DNA from: JAGTVG01 sp964389805
Lineage (GTDB): Bacteria > Bacteroidota > Bacteroidia > Cytophagales > Cyclobacteriaceae
NCBI GenBank assembly: GCA_964389805.1
Contig: CAYMFU010000052.1
Location: 16,395-80,394, forward strand
Direction of reading: 5' to 3'
DNA: 64,000 nucleotides
Shown here in pieces: positions 37,185 through 46,082 of this stretch; the first letter of the stretch is position 1; each line of letters opens with the position of its first letter. The notes below the pieces were generated by a model. The model had not been told where the DNA came from. It saw only the letters and a list, made by a program, of their open reading frames with translations, and did not search any database. Made by a program: the position numbers and the translations under genes.

Positions 37185-38684
37185 ATGAAATTTATAATGA
37201 AAATTGTTCAAAACAAGATGGTTTATCATATCCTGTTCTGGACGATTTCTTTTTATATTCTTCTGCAGTATTTCTCTATTTTGCAAAATGTATCTCGCAT
37301 AGATTACATTTTTACAGGCTTATATCATCTTAGTATTTTATGTGCTGTATACATTAACTTGTATTTTTTCATACCCAGGTTCTTAAATAAGATGGAGTTT
37401 TGGAAATATGTGATCTCCCTGATTGTACTTTATTTCCTTTTTTATGTGATACATGTTTTAATCTTTGATTATGTTGTTGACTTGTTTTCTCCAAATTATT
37501 ATTTGATCACCGTATATAATCACAAAGAATTGCTTAAGATTTTTGTGGTTTATTTATTTCTTACCACATTGCTGGCATATGGCAAATTATGGTTTAATTT
37601 CATCAGATCAAACAGGGAATTAATTATCTCCCAACTGAAAACCTTAAAGATCCGGTTAATAAATATTCATCGAAACAGGTTATTTCTTCATGTTTTGTTC
37701 TGGGTTATATCATTTTATATTCTTCTGCAACATTTTTCCATATCACAGAAGATTACCATTATAGATTATTTATTTACAGCACTATTTCATATCAGCATTT
37801 TGAGTGCAGTTTATATCAATCTCTATTTTTTGATCCCTAAATTTTTAAACAAGCAGAATTATATAAAGTATGTAATTTCACTAATACCCTTATTTGGATT
37901 ATTCTACGGGATCCATGTTTTCACATTTGATATATTATCAGAACTTGTTTTCCCGAATTACTACCTCATTGTCTTTTATGATTATATCGAATTATTAAAA
38001 TACTTCCTAGTATATCTGGGCCTCACTTCCTTATTTGTACTGTCAAAATCCTGGATCGACCTGGCAGATTCGAAGAAAGAACTGGCTGAAAAGGAAAAGG
38101 AGCTTATTCATAATGAATTAAAAGCCTTGAAAGCTCAGGTGAATCCTCATTTCCTATTTAACAGCCTGAACAGTATATATTCTCTCACATTAAAAAAATC
38201 AGATCAGGCACCGGAAGTGATTTTAAAGCTTTCAAATGTAATGAGATATATGATCTATGAATCGAATGAACAAGAAGTACCACTGGAAAAAGAAATTAAT
38301 TTTATTGAAAATTATATTGACCTTCAAAAACTGAGAACCAAAAATCCTGATTCAGTTACTTTACATATAAATGGTGAAATCAAAGATCAGAAAATTGCAC
38401 CATTAATTTTGATCGTATTTATAGAAAATGCATTTAAACATGGTGTAAAAGGTGATACGATAAATCAATTTATTCGAATAAATATTATTGTTTCAGATAC
38501 TGCAATACAGTTTTTTTCTGAAAACAATATCGGCCATGTTGATGAAACTGATCAAAATGAATATAAAGGACTTGGATTAGAGAATGTAAAAAGAAGACTT
38601 GATTTGCTATATAATGAAAATTTTGATCTGAATATGGCTAGAACACCAGATACCTTTATCGTTGATTTGAAAATCTTAATATGA
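37185..38684 (+). CDS. LytS/YehU-type sensor histidine kinase with duplicated membrane domain
   Basis: 499 residues. The N-terminal part is an internal repeat: about residues 12-137 and 166-291 each form a four-helix membrane unit of similar order (HILFWTISFYILLQYFS and HVLFWVISFYILLQHFS; VYINLYFFIPRFLNK and VYINLYFLIPKFLNK; PNYYLITVY and PNYYLIVFY), with a 154-residue period. A coiled stretch leads to the His_kinase domain, with His322 in QVNPHFLFNSLNSIYSL, then a HATPase region (FIENAFKHGVKG, GLGLENVKRRLDLLY). It phosphorylates the LytTR regulator encoded by the overlapping gene. Single-unit relatives are the common form in Bacteroidota. Confidence 0.9.
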   Translation: MKFIMKIVQNKMVYHILFWTISFYILLQYFSILQNVSRIDYIFTGLYHLSILCAVYINLYFFIPRFLNKMEFWKYVISLIVLYFLFYVIHVLIFDYVVDLFSPNYYLITVYNHKELLKIFVVYLFLTTLLAYGKLWFNFIRSNRELIISQLKTLKIRLINIHRNRLFLHVLFWVISFYILLQHFSISQKITIIDYLFTALFHISILSAVYINLYFLIPKFLNKQNYIKYVISLIPLFGLFYGIHVFTFDILSELVFPNYYLIVFYDYIELLKYFLVYLGLTSLFVLSKSWIDLADSKKELAEKEKELIHNELKALKAQVNPHFLFNSLNSIYSLTLKKSDQAPEVILKLSNVMRYMIYESNEQEVPLEKEINFIENYIDLQKLRTKNPDSVTLHINGEIKDQKIAPLILIVFIENAFKHGVKGDTINQFIRINIIVSDTAIQFFSENNIGHVDETDQNEYKGLGLENVKRRLDLLYNENFDLNMARTPDTFIVDLKILI

Positions 38685-39403
38685 ATATATTATCCAGCTT
38701 GATCGTAGATGATGAACCATTATCCCAGGATGTATTAAAACAATTCGTGGACGATGCACCTATGTTGCAACTCAAGGGAATTTGTTCAGATGCACTGGAA
38801 GCCCTCGAATTCTTACGTCAAAATACAATCGACTTGATCTTTCTGGATATCAATATGCCCAAACTGTCGGGTATCAATTTTGTGAAAACGCTGGAGAATC
38901 CTCCAATGATCATTTTCACTACAGCCTATGCAGAATATGCGGTGGAAGGATTTGAACTGGATGCAGTAGATTACCTATTAAAGCCTATTGCATTTGATCG
39001 ATTCCTCAAAGCAGCAAATAAAGCTTTGGAGCATCAGCAAGCCTGGAAGATCTTTGAAAGCAGTAAAAATAGTATCGATATTGATAAGCCTGATTACCTG
39101 ACGATCAAGTCCGATAAGCGGATATATAAAATTGCCATTGATAATCTATTTTATATTCAATCCTATGGGGATTATGTAAAAATACATACAAGGGATAAGG
39201 TAATTATTGCAGCTGAGACCATGAAAAATATGGAAAAGTATCTTGTTCCTCATTGTGTCAGGATCCATAAATCATACCTTGTCAACAAAAAAGCCATCAA
39301 GTATGTAGAAGGGAACCAGGTGAATGTACATGAAACCATGTTGCCGATCGGGCAGAAATACCATGAGGACTTTTTTAAGATTTTTAAAACAGATAAAGAC
39401 TGA
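38681..39403 (+). CDS. LytTR-family response regulator
   Basis: 240 residues. REC domain with Asp10-Asp11 and the phospho-acceptor Asp56 (DLIFLDINMP), Lys in YLLKPI, then a LytTR DNA-binding domain (YLTIKSDKRIYKIAIDNLFYIQSYGDYVKIHT, here split by its own segments, and HKSYLVNKKAI). It starts within the last codon of the kinase gene (ATGA overlap), so the two are translated as a pair. LytTR regulators bind direct-repeat sites ahead of cell-envelope or quorum genes; a target here is not visible. Confidence 0.93.
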   Translation: MNILSSLIVDDEPLSQDVLKQFVDDAPMLQLKGICSDALEALEFLRQNTIDLIFLDINMPKLSGINFVKTLENPPMIIFTTAYAEYAVEGFELDAVDYLLKPIAFDRFLKAANKALEHQQAWKIFESSKNSIDIDKPDYLTIKSDKRIYKIAIDNLFYIQSYGDYVKIHTRDKVIIAAETMKNMEKYLVPHCVRIHKSYLVNKKAIKYVEGNQVNVHETMLPIGQKYHEDFFKIFKTDKD

Positions 39404-39429
39404 AAAATTTAATTGATCTATAAAGGCAA

Positions 39430-42400
39430 TTAAATTTCCAAGTGGCCATATCCTCCACCACCTGGCGTCAATATAGTGATTGTATCTCCGTATGAAACTT
39501 GCTTAGCATCGATCCCTTTCAGATTTTCAACCTTCCCATTTTCACGTGTTATGTACTGTTTACCTCTCTTTCCAGGTTTTCCACCCTTCAGCCCATATGG
39601 AGATTCCTTTCTATGTTGGGTCAACACAGTAATCTCTAAATGAGCAAGAAATGTAATTACTCTTTTTATTCCTTCACCCCCATTCCATTGCCCGGTACCC
39701 CCTGAATTTTTACGTATTCCAAATTGGTCTAACCTGACCGGATATCGAAATTCAAGGATCTCGGGATCGGTGATCCTTGTATTCGTCATATGCTGGTGAA
39801 CAGCATTTGCTCCATGATTTCCATTTGTTGCGCCGACTCCTCCACCAATTGTTTCATAATAACTGAATTTAGAGTTTCCAAACAAAAAATTATTCATGGT
39901 TCCCTGGCTGCAGGCAGAAATATTAAAAGCTTTCAACAAAGTATCCACCAGCCTCTGACTCGTTTCTGTGTTTCCACCTACCACAGCAGGACATCTTTTT
40001 AGATCCTCAGGAAATGAAGGATTAAGGAATCCTCTGGGTAGATTGATGGAAACGGATCTCATCAAGCCTTCATTAAGAGGGATACCTTCATCGACTAATA
40101 ATCTTAAAACGTATAAGACCGCACTTCTTACTATAGCAGGTGTGGCATTCATATTACCGGGATGTAATACGGAAGATCCATTGAAATCAAATTCCATACT
40201 ATCATCACGAATAGAGATCGATACATTGATCATGTGTCCGTCGTCCAGTAGTTCCTTTGCTTTTAATTGCTTTTTTTCAAATTTCGGTAAACTTTTTAGC
40301 AAGGTTCGATTTGCGTATTCCTTAAGGTAGTCCATGTAATATTGAATATTAGCAGTACCATACATGCTACATAATTTTTTCAGGTTTTTAGAACCAGCCT
40401 GGATAGAGGCAAGAGATCCCGTTAGATCAGCAATGTTTTCTTCCAGACTTCTAGTTGGGAATGGATCACTGTTTAATATTTGGGCTATTCCCTCCCAGTC
40501 GGCCTGCGCCTCTTCAACCAGACAGAATGGTTTGATCACCTTTCCTTCCTCAAGTAAATTCGAAGCATCAGGAGGCATAGATCCTGGCCTGCTACCTCCC
40601 AGTTCGGCATGATGAGCCCGGTTGGCAACAAATCCAGCTAGAATATTATTTTCATCAAATACCGGGGCGATCAGGGTTATATCCGGAAGATGTGATCCCC
40701 CATATCCAGGATGATTGGTAATGAATACTTGACCGGGTTTAATTTCAAATTCTTTTATAATACTTCTAGCACATAGACCCAATCCCCCAAGGTGAACAGG
40801 GATATGAGGAGCATTTACGATCAGTTCCCCTTTACTGTCCAATAGAGCACAAGAATAGTCGAGTCGTTCTTTTATATTCACAGAAAAAGAAGATCTCCGA
40901 AGCAAGGCACCCATTTCTTCAGCCAAAGAAATAAATCGGTTTGTAAAAAGTTCAATTTGGATTGAGTCATCGAAATGGTTTTGTGTAGAGTCTCTGTGAA
41001 ATACTTCTTTATTTATTGGCCTGAATTCCATTAAAGCCTGGTTATGGATATTAATATTCAGTTCCCAGGATTTCTTAACCACCAAAGCACTGAATTTGCT
41101 AACAATCAGTGCGGGACCTTTAATTTCTGCTCCTGCACTAAGTTCCTCCCAGATAAAAACTGGCACATCCGTCCATGAATTATCAAACCAGGATTTCTGA
41201 TAGTTTGAAGATAGTGGCGAGTATAGATCAGGTTTATTCCGGATATATGATTCTTGATCACGCTTTTCAGCTGCAATGACTTTTATAGACTCTATTTCTA
41301 TATCCCTGTTCTCAATCCAATGGCCATATATCTTTTCATATTTATTTCTAAATGCAAGAAGAATGTTTTCAGGGCCATCATAAATGATTTCTAATGATGT
41401 TTCCTGACCGATAAACCTGGCATATACCAATACTTCCCGAATGTAAATATCCTTTAGAGGGATATTTTCCGCCCTCATCATTTCAATGGCTTGATCACCT
41501 GATAGGTGTATAAGTTCTTCAAGCTTGGCCTTCACAGATTTATATGCTTTTAGCACTTGCTTTATTGCAAATCTTTCAATTCTGGCATTTCCCATTCCCA
41601 CAGCGCTCAATAATCCAGCTTCGTATGGAACTACCACATTATCGATTGATAGGATCTCCGCAATATCGCAAGCATGCTGGCCGCCGGCACCTCCAAAAGA
41701 GATCAGGGAATATTCAGATGGATCGTATCCTTTGTTAATGGATATTTTGCGTATGGCAGTTGCCATGGTTTCATTGGCTATTTGCAGAAATCCTTCCAGT
41801 ATTGATTCAGGGCTTTGTTGTTTCGGGTGAAGATCCCTGGTTAAATCATCAAATGCTTCCCTGGCTAAAGCTTTGTTTATGGGAATCCCAAAATTATTTT
41901 CATCTAATCGGCCAAGAAGCAGGTTTACGTCAGTTATAGTTAGCGGTCCGTTTGTGCCATAACAAGCTGGTCCAGGTTCGGAGCCAGCACTTTCCGGGCC
42001 AACTGAAAATTTCATCCCATCATAATAACAAATAGAACCACCACCGCTGGCAACCGTTTCAATACAAAGAGAAGGACTTACAATTGTTGCACCACCTACT
42101 CTGGTTTCATATTGATATTCATATTTTCCATCAAACCGGGCGACATCTGTACTCGTTCCCCCCATATCAAATGATATCAACCTTGGAATATTAGCTTTTC
42201 GGGCAGCTTCTGCTGCACCGACAATCCCGCCAGCCGGTCCACTGAAAAGACTGTCTTTAGGTAGAAAATGTTTATAATCTACCAGGCCTCCTGCACTGGT
42301 CATAACTTTCAGATCTCCATCTGGTATATTTTCAAATACTTTTAACAAGTATTTTCTGACTTTTGGATCCAAATAGGCATTAACAGTAGCAGTTTCCGTT

Positions 42401-43224
42401 CTATTTAAGTAATTAATTACCGGTACATTTTTAGCAGAGCTTGTAATATATTTAAATCCCGCCGCTTCTAATTTGTTCCTTAGAAGTTCTTCATGCGTCT
42501 GATTCAAATAGCTATGCAAAAAAGAAATAGCAATGGACTCTGCTTTATTTTTTCGGAGCTTCCTGATTAGATTATTTATATTGCCATCATCCAGTTTTTT
42601 AATACATATTCCTTCTGCTGAAATACGTTCCTGAATTTCATGAACCTCATAATAAAGCGGCTTCTTCTCAGGGATATTTAAACTGAATATTTCAGGCCGC
42701 TGTTGATTTCCAATTCGGAGAAGATCCTTAAATCCTTGGGTTACAATAAGTATAGTGTGTGCGCCTTTCCTTTCGAGTAAGGCATTGGTTCCAATAGTCG
42801 AACCCAACCGCATGGTAATCAATGGCAGTTTCTTATTCAAGGGAGTACCTGTTACCAATCTTGCAGCAAGTATTGGCGCCTCCTCCCCTGAGAATATTTC
42901 AAAATCCAGAACTTTCTTTAATTCTATGTCAACATTATGATCGACCCTAATGGTTTGATTTAAAAAATCTATTTGATGAATTTTCAAAGGATTGTGTTTT
43001 TCTCCAAGGATCCTGAAATCGAACCCCTTGAAAATACATTTTTTTGTATCCCAATTTACTTTTACTTTAAAAGTCGAGGGTGCAATTTGTTCAATGATCC
43101 TTCCACGAAGTGCGCTCTTGCTCAGCACCTTCAATCTAAATCTATTATTCCCCGGATCATGGGCTATACAATCCGTAAATGTTCCACCGGTATCAATCCA
43201 AATCTTCCAATTGGCTTTTTGCAC
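39430..43224 (-). CDS. 5-oxoprolinase-type fusion of hydantoinase A and B subunits
   Basis: 1264 residues. The first half (about 1-690) is the HyuA/OplahA ATPase-like part, starting WIDTGGTFTDC, with GSTIGTNALLERKG and SFDMGGTSTDVARFDG. The second half (about 720-1260) is HyuB-like, with FTNRFISLAEEMGALLRR, SSVLHPGNMNATPAIVRS and the end GGGVGATNGNHGANAVHQ. The fused form is that of eukaryotic and some bacterial ATP-dependent 5-oxoprolinase, which opens pyroglutamate to glutamate. Other carboxylase or hydantoinase reactions are known for this superfamily, so substrate is not certain. Cytoplasmic; monocistronic or last in the GT9-to-here run, with the GT9 stop 3 bases upstream of this start. 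Confidence 0.88.
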   Translation of the reverse strand: MQKANWKIWIDTGGTFTDCIAHDPGNNRFRLKVLSKSALRGRIIEQIAPSTFKVKVNWDTKKCIFKGFDFRILGEKHNPLKIHQIDFLNQTIRVDHNVDIELKKVLDFEIFSGEEAPILAARLVTGTPLNKKLPLITMRLGSTIGTNALLERKGAHTILIVTQGFKDLLRIGNQQRPEIFSLNIPEKKPLYYEVHEIQERISAEGICIKKLDDGNINNLIRKLRKNKAESIAISFLHSYLNQTHEELLRNKLEAAGFKYITSSAKNVPVINYLNRTETATVNAYLDPKVRKYLLKVFENIPDGDLKVMTSAGGLVDYKHFLPKDSLFSGPAGGIVGAAEAARKANIPRLISFDMGGTSTDVARFDGKYEYQYETRVGGATIVSPSLCIETVASGGGSICYYDGMKFSVGPESAGSEPGPACYGTNGPLTITDVNLLLGRLDENNFGIPINKALAREAFDDLTRDLHPKQQSPESILEGFLQIANETMATAIRKISINKGYDPSEYSLISFGGAGGQHACDIAEILSIDNVVVPYEAGLLSAVGMGNARIERFAIKQVLKAYKSVKAKLEELIHLSGDQAIEMMRAENIPLKDIYIREVLVYARFIGQETSLEIIYDGPENILLAFRNKYEKIYGHWIENRDIEIESIKVIAAEKRDQESYIRNKPDLYSPLSSNYQKSWFDNSWTDVPVFIWEELSAGAEIKGPALIVSKFSALVVKKSWELNINIHNQALMEFRPINKEVFHRDSTQNHFDDSIQIELFTNRFISLAEEMGALLRRSSFSVNIKERLDYSCALLDSKGELIVNAPHIPVHLGGLGLCARSIIKEFEIKPGQVFITNHPGYGGSHLPDITLIAPVFDENNILAGFVANRAHHAELGGSRPGSMPPDASNLLEEGKVIKPFCLVEEAQADWEGIAQILNSDPFPTRSLEENIADLTGSLASIQAGSKNLKKLCSMYGTANIQYYMDYLKEYANRTLLKSLPKFEKKQLKAKELLDDGHMINVSISIRDDSMEFDFNGSSVLHPGNMNATPAIVRSAVLYVLRLLVDEGIPLNEGLMRSVSINLPRGFLNPSFPEDLKRCPAVVGGNTETSQRLVDTLLKAFNISACSQGTMNNFLFGNSKFSYYETIGGGVGATNGNHGANAVHQHMTNTRITDPEILEFRYPVRLDQFGIRKNSGGTGQWNGGEGIKRVITFLAHLEITVLTQHRKESPYGLKGGKPGKRGKQYITRENGKVENLKGIDAKQVSYGDTITILTPGGGGYGHLEI

Positions 43225-43227
43225 TAT

Positions 43228-44340
43228 CTATAATTCTGATCTGTTAATTAATGGTAATAAATCCAGACTTTTCAATTTATCATAGATAAGTTGAGGTGTA
43301 AGCCATTGCATACAGGCAAAATCACTTCTTCTGCATTTTCCTTTTCCGAAAATAGTACAAGGTCTGCATGATAATTCCTCTTTGGGTATTTGAAAATCTC
43401 TATCTGTTTCTTGATGGTAAGTTTGAAATCCAGCAAATGGATGTGTAGCTCCCCATAACGCAATTGTTTTAACACCCAGCAGTGAAGAAAGATGCATGTT
43501 TGAGGAGTCCATGGTTATCATTAATTCCATACGTTGTATCAAGGCCAATTCGGAACCCAGTGACAATTTTCCAGCCATGCTATAGCACCTGTTATTATCT
43601 GCACTTATTTTTTCCAGTAATGACACTTCATCCCTTCCACCTCCGAAAAGATATATTGTTGCTTTTGTTTTGCCCTCTATCATTTTAATCAGTTCCAGGG
43701 TATAGTTTTTCGGCCATGTTTTTAAATTGTGTAATGAAAATGGGGCCAGACCAATTCTATAAACTTCACCCGAAGCAGTTTCATTGATAAGTGTTTGTGC
43801 TTCATTTTTATAGGTCTCATTTAAAATGATAGCAGGAACAGGGGGATATTCAAATTGTAAATTTAAAGTATTAAAGACATCTAAGTATCTCTGGAAAGCA
43901 CTTTTCAACCTTTTAAAAATATAACCTTTAATCAATTTCTTTTTTTCAGATCTGCCTTTATCAATACTTGATACTGGTATACCGTACATTGAAAACAGAA
44001 TATTTAAAATCCTGGATCTTAATACACCATGAAGGTCTATGATATGATCAAACAATGCTGTAGATTTCAAGTCACGAAAAAGTTTCAATAATCCTGAAAA
44101 TCCTTTATACTTTTTCTGAAAATCGCATTGAAAAACATTTAACCTGGGAATGTTTTCAAAAAATGGCTGATAAAAAGGACGAGTAGCGATTGTGATGGTT
44201 AGATTACTATTATGAATTAAAAGGCCCTTTATTATCGGAACAGTCATGACTACGTCACCCATAGAAGAGAAACGAAAGACTAGAAGATGTATGCTTTTAT
44301 TTTGTGATGAATCAGTAATCTTCGTATGATTTTTCTTCAA
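43228..44340 (-). CDS. Glycosyltransferase family 9 (heptosyltransferase-like)
   Basis: About 370 residues if started at the TTG at 44338-44340. The frame runs up to 44442, but the extra part overlaps the DUF6165 gene and has no family likeness. From SIHLLVFRFSSMGDVVMTVP the GT-B fold begins; later motifs are IDLHGVLRSR, RIGLAPFSLHNLKTWP, IYLFGGGRDE and MITMDSSNMHLSSLLGVKTIALWGAT split by its own segments, as in ADP-heptose:LPS heptosyltransferases. Likely adds a core sugar to lipopolysaccharide. It overlaps the DUF6165 gene end, so they are translationally linked. Confidence 0.85.
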   Translation of the reverse strand: MKKNHTKITDSSQNKSIHLLVFRFSSMGDVVMTVPIIKGLLIHNSNLTITIATRPFYQPFFENIPRLNVFQCDFQKKYKGFSGLLKLFRDLKSTALFDHIIDLHGVLRSRILNILFSMYGIPVSSIDKGRSEKKKLIKGYIFKRLKSAFQRYLDVFNTLNLQFEYPPVPAIILNETYKNEAQTLINETASGEVYRIGLAPFSLHNLKTWPKNYTLELIKMIEGKTKATIYLFGGGRDEVSLLEKISADNNRCYSMAGKLSLGSELALIQRMELMITMDSSNMHLSSLLGVKTIALWGATHPFAGFQTYHQETDRDFQIPKEELSCRPCTIFGKGKCRRSDFACMQWLTPQLIYDKLKSLDLLPLINRSEL

Positions 44341-44683
44341 ATAAATCAGAGTTTGTTTTGAGATTGATCTTTTGTTTGATTTTGGCACGCAGATCGTTAT
44401 TAAGATAAACCATCCTGGCGGTTTCAATAAAATCTGGACCAAAATCCTTTTTCTTCTCTAATTCCCTTATCCTATCTTCAATTTCCCACAATCTTTGATT
44501 TATATTCAGTAATTGCCTGTATAGAGGATCATTTTTCTTAATTATCAGACTAGCTGCTTTCTCAAGCGATGAATACTCTTTGCGTATATTCTTAAGTTTT
44601 TCACTATCCTGGATCTTATTGAGTTTTATTTCAAGAATACTCAGTTTGTCAACCAACTCACCGTTAGAAATCTCAATTTTCAT
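44312..44683 (-). CDS. DUF6165 family protein
   Basis: 123 residues, almost wholly helical and charged. The start KIEISNGELVDKLSILEIKL, the middle IRELEKKKDFGPDFI and the end FEEKSYEDY match the DUF6165 family, whose members often sit beside LPS or capsule glycosyltransferase genes. Role unknown. The gene overlaps the start of GT9, supporting a link to surface polysaccharide assembly. Confidence 0.8.
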   Translation of the reverse strand: MKIEISNGELVDKLSILEIKLNKIQDSEKLKNIRKEYSSLEKAASLIIKKNDPLYRQLLNINQRLWEIEDRIRELEKKKDFGPDFIETARMVYLNNDLRAKIKQKINLKTNSDLFEEKSYEDY

Positions 44684-44746
44684 TTAGTTTTTAATAAAGA
44701 AGTCTAAAATTAATCAAAATAATAATCATTCTACTATAACTGCCTT

Positions 44747-45976
44747 TTAATAGCCTACTAATAGTTTACTAATAAATCGTAAACCATTTCCAGGTGTTTT
44801 AGAGATATTCCCATTAATCAATTGTGTGAACATTGATTTTAGCTCTTCGTCATTCCGGACTCTGTTAATAATAAAACGAATCATCTTAGGATAAGAAGCT
44901 ATTGTATGCATCATTTTGCTGAAGTATAATGTTGATCCAAGTTTCTGATAGACAGCATGATCATATTGCCTGTTATGCCTAGCAGAATAATTATTGGTCT
45001 TCAAACATTTCATTACATGTTCTGCAGCGAACTTTCCGCTATACATGGCATGACCAATGCCTTCTCCAAATAAAGGCTCAATAAGATTGGCCGCATCTCC
45101 AGTTAAAAGATAGTGATCTCCTGAAATACTTCTGTTTTTCCCTCCCAATGCAAGAGGAAATCCGCTTACGTCTGATAGCTGATGGGCGTTTTTAAATCGT
45201 TCCCTAAAATATGGGTGGTCATTAATATAGTTTTTCAGCATTTGCCGGAGATCAATTTTTCTTTTGGATACGATATCGCTTCTTAAACCAAGACCGACAT
45301 TTGCATGATTTCTGGTTAGTGGAAATATCCAAAGATATCCAGGCGCAAGTTCCTTTAAAAAATGAAGTTCAATATAACCTTCAGGATTCAACCCATTAAT
45401 GTTTTCGAAGTATGTACGTATCCCTGCAGCCATATATTTTTTGGGTTGCCTTATTCCATTTAACTTATGGACAAGTGCATGCTGCGCACCTGTAGCCAGA
45501 ATTACCAGTTTTGTTTTTAAAAAAGTTTCGTCAGAACTGATAATATTAATCCCTCCTGAATCTTTAATGAGGTCTGTAACATTTTTATTCTGTATGATAT
45601 CAATATACTTGTGTTTTTTAATTTCCTCATATAGAAAATTATCAAAATCCAACCTTCTGCATAGAGCCACTTCAGTCATTTTATCCCCAATCTTATTTGC
45701 CGCCCTAATGGTTACTTTTTGATGTTCAGGACCAAAAAAATGCACCCCGGTACCAATCAATTTCTTTTCCGAACTGACAAAACGATCAAAAAGACCTGCA
45801 TCCATCTGTTTTAATACTGAAAGCCCAAATCCACCTATACAATCCCCACATATCTTATCCCTTGGAAATGATCTTTTCTCGAGTATAGTCACCGGGATCT
45901 TGTTTTTTGCCAGAAAAAAAGCCGCTGTCATTCCTGCAGGACCGGCCCCAATTATAGTAACACTGCTTTCCGTCAT
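44747..45976 (-). CDS. Geranylgeranyl reductase-family flavoprotein
   Basis: 409 residues. FAD-binding fold at the start (VTIIGAGPAGMTAAFFLAKN), FPRDKICGDCIGGFG and the second FAD motif GDHYLLTGDAANLIEPLFGEGIGHAM split by its own segments. The CGD and GEGIGHA wording is that of the geranylgeranyl/digeranylgeranyl reductase group of the PHBH-fold family. It may reduce or oxidise a lipid or quinone-like substrate; in bacteria many relatives lack known function. Divergent from the AsmA-like gene across 106 bases. Confidence 0.85.
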   Translation of the reverse strand: MTESSVTIIGAGPAGMTAAFFLAKNKIPVTILEKRSFPRDKICGDCIGGFGLSVLKQMDAGLFDRFVSSEKKLIGTGVHFFGPEHQKVTIRAANKIGDKMTEVALCRRLDFDNFLYEEIKKHKYIDIIQNKNVTDLIKDSGGINIISSDETFLKTKLVILATGAQHALVHKLNGIRQPKKYMAAGIRTYFENINGLNPEGYIELHFLKELAPGYLWIFPLTRNHANVGLGLRSDIVSKRKIDLRQMLKNYINDHPYFRERFKNAHQLSDVSGFPLALGGKNRSISGDHYLLTGDAANLIEPLFGEGIGHAMYSGKFAAEHVMKCLKTNNYSARHNRQYDHAVYQKLGSTLYFSKMMHTIASYPKMIRFIINRVRNDEELKSMFTQLINGNISKTPGNGLRFISKLLVGY

Positions 45977-46082
45977 ACAAAATCTTCGAATATTGTATTA
46001 AAATTACACTGTAAGTTTAAATAAATTATTCCTGCAGCGTTATATATAATAATATCTAATTTAGCATATCATTTTATGAGCT

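Noticed and set aside
44341..44442. Upstream extension of the GT9 frame from an ATG
   Set aside because: It lies wholly inside DUF6165 and adds residues not seen in GT9 proteins.
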